Of a stretch of DNA of 64,000 nt, positions 10,660 to 21,230 are shown one piece after another. The notes beneath the pieces were generated by a model. It was not told the DNA's origin and did no database searches. It saw nothing but the letters and a program-made list of their open reading frames with translations. The DNA is from Oegoconia quadripuncta (taxonomy: Eukaryota > Arthropoda > Insecta > Lepidoptera > Autostichidae). The translations under genes and the position numbers were made by a program. The number at the start of each line of letters is the position of its first letter. Position 1 is the stretch's first letter. The DNA lies in assembly GCA_949316235.1 (NCBI GenBank), contig OX438742.1, positions 13,701,315 to 13,765,314 on the forward strand, given 5' to 3'.

Positions 10660-11020
10660 CCTTATATATAGTGGGCAACGAAGACACCAGCTATACGGCC
10701 TGTTGGCAAGAAGTACTAGATCACGTCTGGCGCAGTCGCATTCGCTATTCGTTTTCAATTAGCGGATTTAAGCAAAGTCTGGCGTGGTCTATCCTTGGAG
10801 GGTTCGTTAAATATTCGATCCCGGTTATTTTCAGTAAAAGGCTGTCATTAGGTCAAATCGGTGGTCTACTACTCAACATACTGACAGTCAGGTTCCCACT
10901 AGTCTAATGCCAAATCTAACCAATCTGCATCTAGGCCCGTGTGGTGGATGGTCCATACTCTCTCCCAGGAAGAGGCTGTATAAGTGAGTAGTAGGGAGGG
11001 CGGCTGAATAGTAGGGACGT
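10660..11020 (+). mobile_element. 5S-rRNA-derived SINE, copy 1
   Basis: Positions 10768-10803 read TTTAAGCAAAGTCTGGCGTG then GTCTATCCTTGGAGGG. This aligns with the internal control region of insect 5S rRNA (GTTAAGCA..., GGCGTGGTTAGTACTTGGATGG). Downstream, strings such as ACTAGTCTAATGCC, CCAATCTGCAT and TGGTCCATACTCTC recur in the copy at 40.9-41.26 kb, so the two loci share a body as well as the head. A SINE transcribed from a 5S-type internal promoter is the simplest reading. Confidence 0.6.
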
Positions 11021-13393
11021 CTAAGGATGTTGATTGGATCTTTTCCCACATAATCCAATTAAATATGAAGTTAGTCCATAGTTAGCTCAAGCTTATTGAC
11101 GCCCTTGAATTTAACATTTTAATATTAGTTAAATTTGGAAAGTATCGTATTCGGTGTTAATGAACAGTAAGCCCCCGTTAGTGGCATTACCGTACGCCCA
11201 GCAGAGGATTGATGCAGACTGATAACGATAGGGATTATTATAGACATTGCAATTCTAGTGGTATGGTTGTCTGCACATTTTAGTTTATGTAAAATTTTAA
11301 CTTGTGGTCGAATATATCAAAAACTGTTAAAGCGATTGACTTTATGAATCCGCTTTGGTGTTGTGTTTGTGAAATAAAACAAACATTCGACCTCCATGGA
11401 CGAGTAAATTCGCAGGCTGCTACAATAGAGGGCTTAAACCCGAAAAATTTCGCGGAAAAGTCACATTGTTCTGATAAATATTTTTCAATTGTCATTACAA
11501 GGGAGACGGCCTACTTTTAACCATAATTATGGACGTGGTGGTCACCACCACTTGGGTTTTCCTAGAATCACATATCTACTCCCGATCCTGAGCTTCTCAG
11601 TAGTTTCAGTGTTGTTTTCAAAGCGAAAGCATCGCCTGGTGCATGGTATATATGTAAGTAATGACGAACGACAGTTCTGGCCTGGCCTGGAATTCCCTAC
11701 GTCCACATGTCTCAAAAGACCTAACCTTACAATTTTTCAGTTTTCTGTAAACCGACAGTAATAATTGCCTTAGTTATTGTATATTAGAATAGAACATACA
11801 ATCATCAAAACAGTAGATGGAAACATGAATCCTTGCTTTTATATAACAAAGGCTTCTCAACTGCATTATAATCCCAGCAGCGCGTGCACGAGATTCACGG
11901 AAACTATTGTGTTTTGTAATAGAACTAGACAGTATTGTACGGATGCGATTGCTGTTCACCTCTTTGTAGGTAGCTAGGGGGAAAGCCGGGAGGTGTAAAG
12001 GGGGATGGTTGCATCGCTTGCTCCGCTATTCCTCGCCACCACAAGTTTTGTTCGCAACCTCTCATCGGCCCTCTAGCTCCCCGTTAAGGCCAAGCATCGC
12101 TAATTGGACGTTTTTGAGTGTACGTTACAGTGTGCCGACACAACAATAGGAAATATGCTTGTTATATTACAAGTATGTTAACAAAAGCTCTGCATTCTCA
12201 AGTGGTACACGAAATATCATTAATTAAATTAATGAGGGCAATGTTTCTAATGTCTAAAATGAACAATAACAATACTTACGAGTGCGTATGTTTATTTTAA
12301 ATTGTTATGAATAGTAGTGCTCTATAATTAGAGAACACTTGGTGATCAATATGCACTTGTCACTGGGAAATAATACAAGTTACTCGTACCTCATTACTTG
12401 GTAATGAAGTAATCAGCAAATCTGTCGAGTTCCTACCTTTTCGTCAGAGTTTGACCTAATTTATTATCAATTAATTATTTGTTAAATTAACTTTGTGGTG
12501 AATAAATACCTTGTATAATTATTATTGATCATATTTAGCCCATAAACACAAAATTTGCTGGTATTGCAGAATTTACGATATATTTGGCGGTCAGCTGGTA
12601 GGGGAAATGTAATGTTTACGGTTTAAGAGTCCAAATCCTGATCACAGCCGATTGTAAGATGATTTCATCGACTCTATCATAATACTCAAACAGTCATCCA
12701 TTTCTGCCATGTCCAAGTTTCAATTAAATAACCATTACTTTGGCTATGTCAGGCAATGAAAACAATAATTGCCGTCAATCTAGTTATTTTTTCCTTTATT
12801 ATTATCAGAAAAAAATAGATTTTCAGTGTGTTCAAAGTACTGAAGGTGCAAATGGCATCCAATTACATATGCACCAGAGAATATTTTTAAAATGGTATTG
12901 ATAATGGCGAACATATAAGTTTTCATTATTTGTCCTGAGATGTTCTGATTTATATTTGTTCTGTTATTTCTGAGATTTGTTCGGGAGTAATATACACATC
13001 AACAGGTAGTATAATCTACTCCTGTACATACCTAACCCATGAGATTAGCATTTTTTTCCACGAAGATTTGCCCTGTTCGCTACGCTGGGGACGCAGGTTG
13101 GCGCTCATCGATTTTTAGTGAACTCCACAGCAATAACGCTGCAGCCAATAATTGATGCAATGCAATACTGTACACAATTGAAAATAAATATTTAAATTTT
13201 GTTTCACCCTATCCCACCCCATCTATCCTCCCACTATCCTTACTCGCTTTTTACGACACCCACATGAAGAGTAGATTTGGTCTTATTTTACTCAGTAGGG
13301 AACACACTACCAATGATCTCTGTTGGACAAAAAAAATATTAGAAAAACCCCGAGACACAAATAATTATCTACATAATAACATCCAGTTATAGA
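11021..13393. other. Noncoding DNA
   Basis: Several 60-90 codon frames on both strands near 11280-11980 overlap one another and have no recognisable motif, so they look like chance. A GC-richer stretch lies at about 11970-12110. Small hairpins occur at 11534-11550 (GTGGTGG/CCACCAC) and near 12391-12405 (CATTAC/GTAATG). No gene is supported. Confidence 0.35.
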
Positions 13394-13850
13394 ATCCAAC
13401 TCGGCTGGGGCAGCGTTTGGGAAGCTACGTAACATCTTCTCGTCTGAAATACCGCAATGTCTCAAACAGTCTTTGATCAGTGTGTGTTGTCAGTGATGAC
13501 ATATGGAACCGAAACGTGGTCGCTCACTATGGGCCTCATAAGAAGGCTCAAGGTTAGCCAAAGGGCCATGGAGAGAGCTATGGTCGAAGTCTCCCTACGG
13601 GATCGAATCAGAAATGAGGAGATCCGCAGGAGAATCAAGGTGACAGAATTATTAAGAAAGGTAGGTAGGTAGGTAAGAATTGACAAACTTAAGTGGCGGT
13701 GGGCAAGGCACCGACAAGGTGGACCGACGATTTGGTAAAGATAGCGGGAATCCGCTGGATGCGGGCAGCGTAGGACCGATCGCTGTGGATATCTTTGGGG
13801 GAGGTCTTAGTCCAGCAGTGGACGTCTTACGGTCGATATGATGATGATGA
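13394..13850 (+). mobile_element. RTE-type LINE 3' end, frameshifted
   Basis: The region encodes the C-terminal part of an RTE-clade reverse transcriptase. After a one-base frameshift near 13410-13420 comes VFDQCVLSVMTYGTETWSLT, then a conserved 'RAMERAM' block and 'SLRDRIRNEEIRRR'. The rest (GHIARR-like through the 'WRSLGEA' region) is broken. The 3' end has the family's CAGCAGTGGACGTC motif and a (GAT)n tail at about 13839-13850. A GGTA tandem (AGGTAGGTAGGTAGGTA) interrupts the frame at about 13660-13676. It is 5'-truncated and inactive. Confidence 0.85.
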
Positions 13851-13954
13851 TCATCCAGATAAACGAAACCAACTGAAGTTAAATATCTTCTGATTTCCTA
13901 AAAAGCTATCTTAGAGTTTAAACTTAAATAAAAAAATAAAATGAGAAAATCCCC

Positions 13955-14215
13955 CGAAAGACTACGGTAACATTCAAAAAGTTTTAAACGTTAACTATAT
14001 TTTCGAAACGGCCTAAATGATTTTCATGGCTATAGAACCAGAATTTAATTTAATCTAAAATATAAAGAAATCGCATTCAAATCTGACCATATTATTGATA
14101 TTATTATTGAGATACATCTGGACAGACACTCAAGTGTCTGTCCAGATGTACTTGTGTCCACACAAACACAACGTCGTCAAATGCATAACACCTGTCGCTT
14201 TACGTCGGGTGTTTG
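13955..14215 (+). repeat. Dispersed repeat carrying a perfect hairpin, copy 1
   Basis: It shares ATTTTCGAAACGGC.TAA, GATTTTCAT, 'TATTGAGATAC', ACACAACGTC and CACCTGTCG-type motifs in order with 18085-18295. The two loci therefore carry the same dispersed element, seen often in lepidopteran DNA. Between GAGATAC and ACACAACG this copy contains an extra perfect inverted duplication (14113-14150) absent from the other. Confidence 0.65.
14113..14150. repeat. Perfect 18 bp inverted duplication, 2-nt spacer
   Basis: The left arm TACATCTGGACAGACACT is followed by CA and then its exact reverse complement. The left arm corresponds to normal sequence of the host repeat; the right arm looks like an added inverted copy. 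Confidence 0.95.
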
Positions 14216-15089
14216 AAGAAAATGAGTTTGAGTCATTGCTTCTTCAAAATGGCACCAAAAATTAGCTGTATCTGACAGAAATACTGTTATATAATCGATG
14301 ACTTCTGTTAGGTTCCATAAATATCACACGTAGCCTTAACAACCCGGTGGAACTGCATCCGAGGTTGTTGTAGAACGCCGCCACCCCGGCAGCTTAGCGC
14401 AATTTGCAAGAGTTCATACCAGTAGGTACACTCGACCACTGAGCTGAACAGTGTGGACTATAAACCAGACCGACTTATATGAAACTCTCGTGCAAAAAGA
14501 GGTCACCTAATACTGGTGACGTAGTTTGACGAGCCTGTGGTCGACCGTAACATGGCGATGCACTGTTTGTTCCATACTTTTGTTAAAAGCTCTTCGGTCT
14601 CTAACAAAGTGCTAATTGGTGTGATATTAAAATTACCAAATAGTGAACAATGAATATTATTAAATTAATTATAATTTAATAGCCGTAAATTGTTATTGAT
14701 TTTATACAAGGGTAACTCATTGATGGAATTTGGAACTCTTGTTCAAAGCTTGCTCGATATATTTTTGTTGTAATCAGTATCAAAACTGCTCCATGTTTAA
14801 ACTGCGAAAATTAAAAGTAGCAGGAATATAGGCCATTAGTTACAAAAGGAACTGAATAAAGTGACTCTCGGTATTATTTAGATAAATTCATCTACACATT
14901 AATACAAAATTCGGATTTTTTTGTAACCCTTAGAAGCTGAACTATAAAACACTTTCCTCCTTATTGTGAAGTAACCATAATACAGTTTCCAAACACCATT
15001 TAGACAAACCTTAAACAAGAGCACAAAACCGATAGTTGATAGATACTTTATGAAACATGTTCCAGGACTACACAAAAATCAACTGTGAC
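14216..15089. other. Noncoding DNA
   Basis: No gene seen. On the minus strand near 14435-14455, GTTCAGCTCAGTGGTCGAGTG resembles a tRNA A box, but no B box follows at the right distance, so it is at most a SINE remnant. Confidence 0.35.
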
Positions 15090-15215
15090 GACAATGTTCA
15101 GAGTCGTGTGTCGATTGACGGCGCTCCGAGTGGCGCCACATGTAGCGCAGTCACGCCAAAACGAGAACTTTTCAGAATCGCAATCACGGCGCGGGAAAGT
15201 TTCAAGTAAGTATTA
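15090..15215 (+). promoter_or_regulatory. Candidate untranslated exon or promoter block
   Basis: A CpG-rich, non-repetitive stretch (GGCGCTCCGAGTGGCGCC and onward) in an AT-rich setting ends in TTTCAA|GTAAGTATT at 15206, an excellent splice-donor match. No ATG-initiated frame of note crosses it. It could be a 5' noncoding exon of a gene continuing outside the window, or chance. RNA evidence would be required to decide. Confidence 0.25.
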
Positions 15216-15687
15216 AGTTTAACGTGAACCGAGGTAGTGAGTTAGTTCACGATGTGGGTACCTACATGTGTAGGTGGTGTAGTGATGTCAGTTGGTAATG
15301 GCTATTAATTTCCAAAAAAGAGAGGAAAGAAACTTTTGGACCTGTAATCTTGGGATACTCTGGTCATTAATCATATATGTAACTGTGTCATAATTACCTA
15401 CTTGAAAATTAAATGAACTGATAGAATATTATTTACTATGTCACGTCAGCCTACAAACTCCAAATAGGAGGTACCTTACTATTCTGAATATTCGAGTTGC
15501 ATCCGACTATGATATTGTTTTAAATTATAGAAGAAATGCTGCAAATCCTAAAGGAATATATTATCACAATTGCATAAAGTACCTACTATGTCTATGGTCT
15601 TACAATTTATAGGTTTTTGTGTTATCTACAACCTTATTCTTTTATATAGGTTTTAAAGGAATATATCTGAGTGCATGATCTCTTCAC
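15216..15687. other. Noncoding DNA
   Basis: AT-rich, with no repeat or gene signature recognised. Confidence 0.35.
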
Positions 15688-15772
15688 TTTAAGAGCCCCT
15701 TATATATTATGCTGTAACTTTTATATCGTTGACGGTCAAACCGACAGAATGTTTAATTAAGGAGCTCTTAAA
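15688..15772. mobile_element. Short MITE-like repeat, copy 2
   Basis: 85 bp with inverted ends TTTAAGAGCCCCTTA (15688-15702) and TAAGGAGCTCTTAAA (15758-15772), one mismatch. The core TCGTTGACGGTCAAA is shared with 6261-6352. It has no coding capacity. Directly beyond, AAAGGCCT/AGGCCTTT (15770-15789) forms a further 8 bp inverted repeat. Confidence 0.65.
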
Positions 15773-16083
15773 GGCCTCTTAAGGCCTTTAGGTATTCGAA
15801 CGTTAGAAAGTGTAGAAATCGCAGATTGAGAAAAGTACCAAAGCAAAGTCAATTTTTGATAAAATACGGTCGTAAGCTCTTTGCTCTGCCCCTGCAAGAG
15901 GGCGGTAGTGGGTGGAAGTGGGAGCTAGGAGAGACATGCACTTTGCACTGTGAATCAGGCTACAGGAAATGTGCAAGTTATCACATCACAGAGTTGATAC
16001 TTAAATCTAAATATTCTAAATAAAATCACATATCCTAATCATCTACAATAACTCAGAATGACTTTAATTAATGTGTGTTACCA
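15773..16083. other. Noncoding DNA
   Basis: A 65-codon frame at about 15826-16023 has no recognised motif and is probably chance. Nothing else was seen. Confidence 0.3.
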
Positions 16084-16458
16084 GTGGAAAACTGGTCTCA
16101 TTAAAAAGCTCAAAGCCATGCAACGAGTTATGGATACCGCGATGTACGGCATTTCACTACGACATCAAAGCTGGAATGAAGAAGTCCATAGAGGCACGAA
16201 AGTCACCGACATAGCCTAGTGGATTAGTATGTTGAAGAAGTTGAAGAGGCAGTAGGTAGGCACAGGGCTCAAATAGTGGTAGTGGTGGGTAAGGGGCATT
16301 CAAGTTCTGGAGAGGAGTAGCGTATAGAATGTATACCGTACAATGTAGACGGATGAATGTCGCGAGAAGTCGCTGGATGCAGTCCAACCGGTCACTCTGG
16401 ATGTTTATGGGGGAGACCTAGTTTCAGCAGTGGACGTCCTATGGCTGATATGACGATG
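16084..16458 (+). mobile_element. RTE-type LINE 3' end, heavily decayed
   Basis: The decayed frame reads GLIKKLKAMQRVMDTAMYGI then SLRHQ and KVTDIA. This corresponds to the 'GL..KLKV.QRAMERAMLGVSLRD...KVTDIA' block of lepidopteran RTE elements. Stops and deletions follow. The 3' motif CAGCAGTGGACGTCCTATGG and a GATGAT-type tail end at 16460, where a MITE begins. Confidence 0.75.
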
Positions 16459-16459
16459 A

Positions 16460-16876
16460 TATTAGGCCCTTACCTATGAAATTGGCATTTTGTATGAAGA
16501 ATTTCTTTAAGACTGTTTTCTCCATACAAACATTTTTGATTTTTTTTGGGAACGGCAAATCCAAATTTGTCTAAACTTTGTGTGTATTATCGGATAACAT
16601 CAAGTTAAGTATAGGCAGCGTTAATTTTTAAAAGTAACCGCTTTATAAAAGTTAGAGCGAATCTAAGAAATGATTATGAGAAGCACATGAAAAGAGCTCT
16701 GCTAAAATTTTTTTTATTATGTGATTTAGCCCAGAAATTAAAAAATATTTCATGTGAAACCTTGAAATAATATTCCATTTTCCAAATAAACAAATTTGGA
16801 TATAGCTTTGAAAATCGCAGGAATTGGTACACATGATTAACGAAGCAAAAAAATTTCATAGGTAAAGACCCAATAT
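16460..16876. mobile_element. ~415 bp MITE, copy 1
   Basis: It matches 37053-37452 over its whole length in the same orientation. Ends are inverted: TTACCTATGAAATTGGC at the left, and ATTTCATAGGTAAAGACCC at the right. ATATTA-type sequence borders both ends, so the target site was probably TA-rich. The centre has no transposase. Open frames of about 60 codons inside it are coincidental. Confidence 0.75.
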
Positions 16877-17352
16877 TAACGAAGCATTTAATATGTCTAC
16901 CGTTAATTAAAATATCTCTAGAAGTGTTTAGCCTGGGTCGAGCGAGATTTTGAGTTATATTAACATTTGATTATAGTAATTATAGCGCGCGTAGTGTTCG
17001 CACCGCACACCTATCACCAGGATTTTTTTGTGTTTTTTCAATTATTTTACAGTAAATATATATGTATCGTCAGTCAGCATTCAATCAGTGCCGCATTCGT
17101 TTAGTTTATGGAAATTTATTCCGTAGCAATAAATTTTCAGTGTTATGACATCGATCCATAAGTGTGCACAAGTTATCCATTGGCGAGTTTGTAGCAGAGT
17201 CTACAGTAGACTCCAAACCATCGAACACGAACATAAGCTGGGCTTCATTAATGAAATGAACAGGCAAACATAATTATGTTGTTATGTAACAGATACAATA
17301 TGTACGTAGAGCACCAACACTACAACAAAGCTGCCATGTTTGTCGAATATTG
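16877..17352. other. Noncoding DNA with a small palindrome
   Basis: Positions 17197-17213 form GAGTCTAC-A-GTAGACTC, an 8 bp inverted repeat with a 1-nt centre. Otherwise no feature was recognised. Confidence 0.35.
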
Positions 17353-17440
17353 TAAACTAGCTTTCCGCCAGCGTCATCGCCCGTGTGGTATTTTTTCAGG
17401 ATGAAAAGTGGCTCTAGTATGTTCTTCTACTGGGCCCAGG
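17353..17440 (-). mobile_element. Fragment of a Helitron-like or related repeat
   Basis: It begins with ACTAGCTTTCCGCCAGCG, like the reversed 3' end of the Helitron-like family. The following TATTTTTTCAGGATGAAAAG part differs from the main subfamily, so this is a divergent relative or a different element sharing the end. Confidence 0.45.
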
Positions 17441-18084
17441 CTACCTCAGTCACAGAATAGGTTACCTCAGTGCCGAACTGAATATGATCGGTTCTCAGTT
17501 TAGGCGCGAAAGCCGGACCGATAAATAGACAGACTTGCGGATATTATGATATATATTATCCATTTATTTTTGTTTGAATTTCTTGGAATTAGTGAGATAA
17601 TGGCAAAATGTAATGATGATTGTAAGAGAATTGGTGAAATTTTTCGAAAATCATGGAGTATTTTGGATGCCATCGGTTATGTAATTTTCAAAATTTGTAT
17701 TGCCGATATGAAAGTAGAGAAGATCAAGTGGAAGTCTTTTTGTTAAATATGGAGATACAGGATTCCATAGTCGGCGCAATTTTCATTTACATTCATCGAA
17801 ACCATTCCCAATGCGCTAGTTACGGGAAGAGCGAAATCTGTGTTTTTTTTTCATGTTATATGTTTGACTTGTAACATCATTTTAATGCCGATTGCATATT
17901 TTCACGCGCGCTGTCTGATCGTGTAGAGCAGGCTAAAAAATCACGCACCAATATTGTAGTCATATTGAAAAAACTAAAAGACGGCTTCACTTATATTTTT
18001 TGCATTCAGTTTTAGATATATTTACTAGGCATAATATAAATTAAAAATTTAGAAAACCACCGACCAACTAAACCTAATAAATCA
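17441..18084. other. Noncoding DNA
   Basis: Frames of about 66-73 codons near 17546-17874 carry no recognisable domain and have AT-driven composition, so a gene is not supported. Confidence 0.3.
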
Positions 18085-18295
18085 TCCAGATATAGAGAGC
18101 AAAGTGTTAAAAGTGAAATATCTTCGAAACGGCTGAATCGATTTTCATCACACACTTTCCCATAGTGTAATCTTTAATATAAAAAACCTCATACAAATAG
18201 GACCACACATTATTGAGATACGCAAGGACTGGACACGCATACACACACAACGTCCGCAATCTCATATCACCCGTCGTTTCTTGTCGGAGGTAAAA
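18085..18295 (+). repeat. Dispersed repeat, copy 2
   Basis: This is the same family as 13955-14215: ATCTTCGAAACGGCTGAATC, GATTTTCATCACACA, TTATTGAGATACG, ACACAACGTC, CACCCGTCGTTT. It gives the uninterrupted arrangement against which the inverted duplication at 14113-14150 stands out. Confidence 0.6.
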
Positions 18296-19242
18296 GGTAC
18301 AAGGATCTTACATGTATAAATTTCAGAGAGATGAATATACAAATCACTATCACTATCATCGGTAGCTAGTAATTAATATGAGGTCCATAAGTTAACAGCA
18401 AATAGAAGTCAAACTTGCCTTAAGTATAACCATTTGATAAATTTAATGCTGGCTGTTGAAATGCGATACCATTTTCAGTCATACTCACTATAGCTTGTAT
18501 GAGGGTAGTCGCGATTAACTTGGGGTTTGTAGACGTGCCACCGTGTCTACTGTCTCGAAACTTCCCGATTGTTCGGCACAACTGCAATATGAGCCCCGGG
18601 CTCTTATTAGACTCCATACTTCTTTTTGTTTAAACTTGAAAGAAAATGAAAGAAACTTAAGAGAAAATGAAATCGCCCGGTTAGATTGTATCTGTCTTAA
18701 AGCGTTATTGGTTTCAAAAGTTTCTGTTAAGTTAAGAAGCGATGTGTGAATACAACGATTTACAAGCGACATCATATTGTTATGACGGTAAATAGACGTG
18801 ATCTATTGTTTGTAGTCTGTTATTGTGATATTTTGGTGCAATAAAGAATATATAAATAGTCAAATTCTTGTTTCAAATATGTCACAAATTGCACCTGCAA
18901 GAGAGAAACTATGTCTATAACGGTGAACTTTAATACGCTGTTGTGTTTGATGATGATGCCTGTCCGGGCTCGGAGAGATTTGCCTAAATAGCCACACCAG
19001 TCAAGCGGGTTGGCGATCTCTGATTTTGAGCGCTTCAAACCAATTAAGCTGCTGCCCGTCACTAGCCATTATGATGTTAATTCCTGATCCTTTAGGCACC
19101 TTGTATGACACCCACGGTTAGATATATGTTATTCTATATTCCATGCTTGGCTTGCTTGTTGACTGCAAATGCACGAGGTTGCTTCCCTTAATCAGCGAAT
19201 AACAAACCTCTACATATCGATATAGGTATATTACGAAATGAG
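18296..19242. other. Noncoding DNA with possible repeat remnant
   Basis: Overlapping short frames on both strands at 18420-18775 are unsupported. The minus strand of about 18930-19065 (GATCGCCAACCCGC, GGGCAGCAGCTTAATTGGTT) has the look of a repeated lepidopteran fragment, but no second copy is in the window. Confidence 0.3.
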
Positions 19243-19518
19243 CGTCGGTGGCTCAGATGTTAAGACGCGCTCTCCTAGTTTGAGAGCGCCGGGTTCAATT
19301 CACAGGCAGGCCATGTAAGAATGAGGTTTTAAATTTAATTACTTATGTGCACTTATCCGACTGCTGTTGTACGCTGAAGGAAAACATCGTGAGGAAACCT
19401 GCATGCCTGAGAAATAAAAATTCTAACGTATGTGAAGTCCCCAACCCGTTTGGGTCAGGGATTATTATACGAGGGAAGGCCTAATTCCTGCAGTGGTATG
19501 TTTACGGGTTGATAGTGA
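19243..19518 (+). mobile_element. tRNA-derived SINE, near full length
   Basis: The head has an A-box-like GGTGGCTCAGATGTTAAG and a B box GGGTTCAATTC. The body contains CTTATCCGACTGC, GAAAACATCGTGAGGAAACC, CCCCAACCCG and GGCCTAATTCCTGCAGTGG, ending in a degenerate tail near 19518. This family also occurs at 7.1 (-), 20.1 (-), 39.7 (+) and 53.1 kb (-). The 3' half resembles LINE-derived tails, as expected for a SINE mobilised by a partner LINE. Confidence 0.8.
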
Positions 19519-20061
19519 TTAATACGAATACAGTTATTTATAGTGTTTCAGGCGTGATTGTGTAGAATTTAGTTATTATACTATAGTTCTCTTCCCTTCT
19601 CCAACAATTATGAGGTAAAATTTTGTTGCGATTTGAGATTTGCATCAGATACTCTGCAAAGCTTTACAAATTTTTTATACCCTAAACTTACTATTTACTT
19701 TAATTTACGGGGGCTATCTATCGGCTATCAAATAACTGCTCAAATGATACGTTGAACAGCAATATCCACAAAGAGGACAACTTGAATAATAGCAGCTTCA
19801 TTCAATACAAGAGGCGTACGTTAAACGAACCGTGATGCCAATCGCCCAACCAAATCGATACTAAATTACATTAGTCAACTTTACTTCCGGAGACAGTCCT
19901 AACAATGAAGCTGACTAAACTTATATGGAACAGTACAGACATTGAAATAGAAAATTCCGAAGTTAAGGCTAAACGATAATGACCTGTTTTCATTCAAATC
20001 ATCCATATGTAAAAAAAAAAATATTTTATAGTAATACAGTTTAAAGTTGGTATAGGATCGA
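19519..20061. other. Noncoding DNA
   Basis: No gene or repeat recognised between the two oppositely oriented SINEs. Confidence 0.35.
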
Positions 20062-20345
20062 CCTCGTCATCATCATCTCAGCCCGTAAACACCCACTGCA
20101 AGAATATAGGCCTTCCATAGTATAATGATGGAGTATGGGCCATAGTCCACTACGCTGACCCAATGCAGGTTGGGGACTTCATATGCCTTAGAGATTTTTA
20201 TTTCTCAGGTAAGCGGGTTTCCTGACAATGATTTCCTTCACCGTTTAAGAGCAGTCGGATAAATGCACATAAGTAAATAAATTAAGATTGAAAACTTATT
20301 GATACTTGGCCCGCCTGGGCATCGAACCTGGTCCTCTCTAGTTCT
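20062..20345 (-). mobile_element. tRNA-derived SINE
   Basis: Full-length type copy on the minus strand. The head, with a degenerate B box near 20325, lies at the right, and the body includes CAGTCGGATAAATGCAC reversed. The tail at the left is CATCATCATC. It belongs to the same family as 19243-19518. Confidence 0.8.
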
Positions 20346-20599
20346 ACTTTGCGTAAATGAAATAAATTAAAATTTATAAGTTATTGGTTCAATTATTTCG
20401 TCACTTTTGTGTTTTCATACCAAAAATAAAGATGCCGGGATAATTATAATAAAATAAAATATAATTAAATCAAATTCAAACTAGACCCTACCTACACTAT
20501 CATTCATTTTTATTACTAAAATATAGAAAAAAATCGCATAATTTTTTACTTCTGGTAGATTACAGTTTACATGGAAACTAATTACAATAGTTTACCCTT
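20346..20599. other. Noncoding DNA
   Basis: AT-rich; nothing recognised. Confidence 0.3.
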
Positions 20600-20840
20600 A
20601 ATTTACCATTTGCGGACTATTGGTCGCGGGGATTTCCACCCGTTCATTGTCCGCATATCGAACATTCACCTTGAGCGATTCGCTTCTTCCTTCATAATGG
20701 GCTGCTGCAATATAGAACTTTCTATCGGTGTCATGTGCTCCGAATCTTACTATCTTGAGATCTGCAAGTCTAGGGTGAATAGGAATTTACTGGAATCACG
20801 TGCTTCACACGACTATATCCGATGGGATTGTAGTTAATTG
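20600..20840 (+). mobile_element. LINE C-terminal remnant
   Basis: An open frame ends with YYLEICKSRVNRNLLESRAS shortly before the stop at about 20835. Its middle part is HPFIVRIS.....RFASSFI. In lepidopteran Jockey-group LINEs the reverse-transcriptase ORF ends with a 'HPY.V.......R..SF....WN.LP..VFP..YNL..FK.RVNRHLL' phrase, and this matches its two halves. The central WNSLP part is mutated. It is 5'-truncated, with no tail recognised. Confidence 0.65.
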
Positions 20841-21104
20841 CGTATCCTGCAGTACAGTTGTGATGATTTTTACGGTCAATCGCTTAAATTTCACCCTTTG
20901 GTACTTAAGACAAAATAGTAGTAAATAATATGGTGATTTGATACGTATATAGAGCGCTTACACCTGGTACCAAATTTAACAATCGAACGGAAGCGAACTC
21001 AACGGCTAATTATTAGCGATCGAACATAAATATTTTTACGTGGTATTACGAAGGCAAAACTTTTTCCTACAACTCTAATGTCCAATGTTATCTTTCATAT
21101 CTTA

Positions 21105-21230
21105 TCTTAATATCTTTATTGTACACAAAATTGTTACAGAAATATGCATTGTATATAAAATGTTGTACATAGGCGAGCTTAACTCCGATAGAGTTTTCTA
21201 CCAGCAAACCTTAGAGATACTGTTTGTGTT
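21105..21230 (-). mobile_element. LINE 3' UTR fragment
   Basis: On the minus strand it contains GGTAGAAAACTCTATCGGAG, then TTAAGCTCGCCTATGTAC, and ends GTGTACAATAAAGATATTAA. The ending is a polyadenylation-signal-like terminus typical of lepidopteran non-LTR elements. A related end is at 46020-46150. No ORF is left. Confidence 0.55.

Noticed and set aside
16652..16859. Short minus-strand frames rich in Phe
   Set aside because: They lie inside a noncoding MITE that is repeated at 37 kb.
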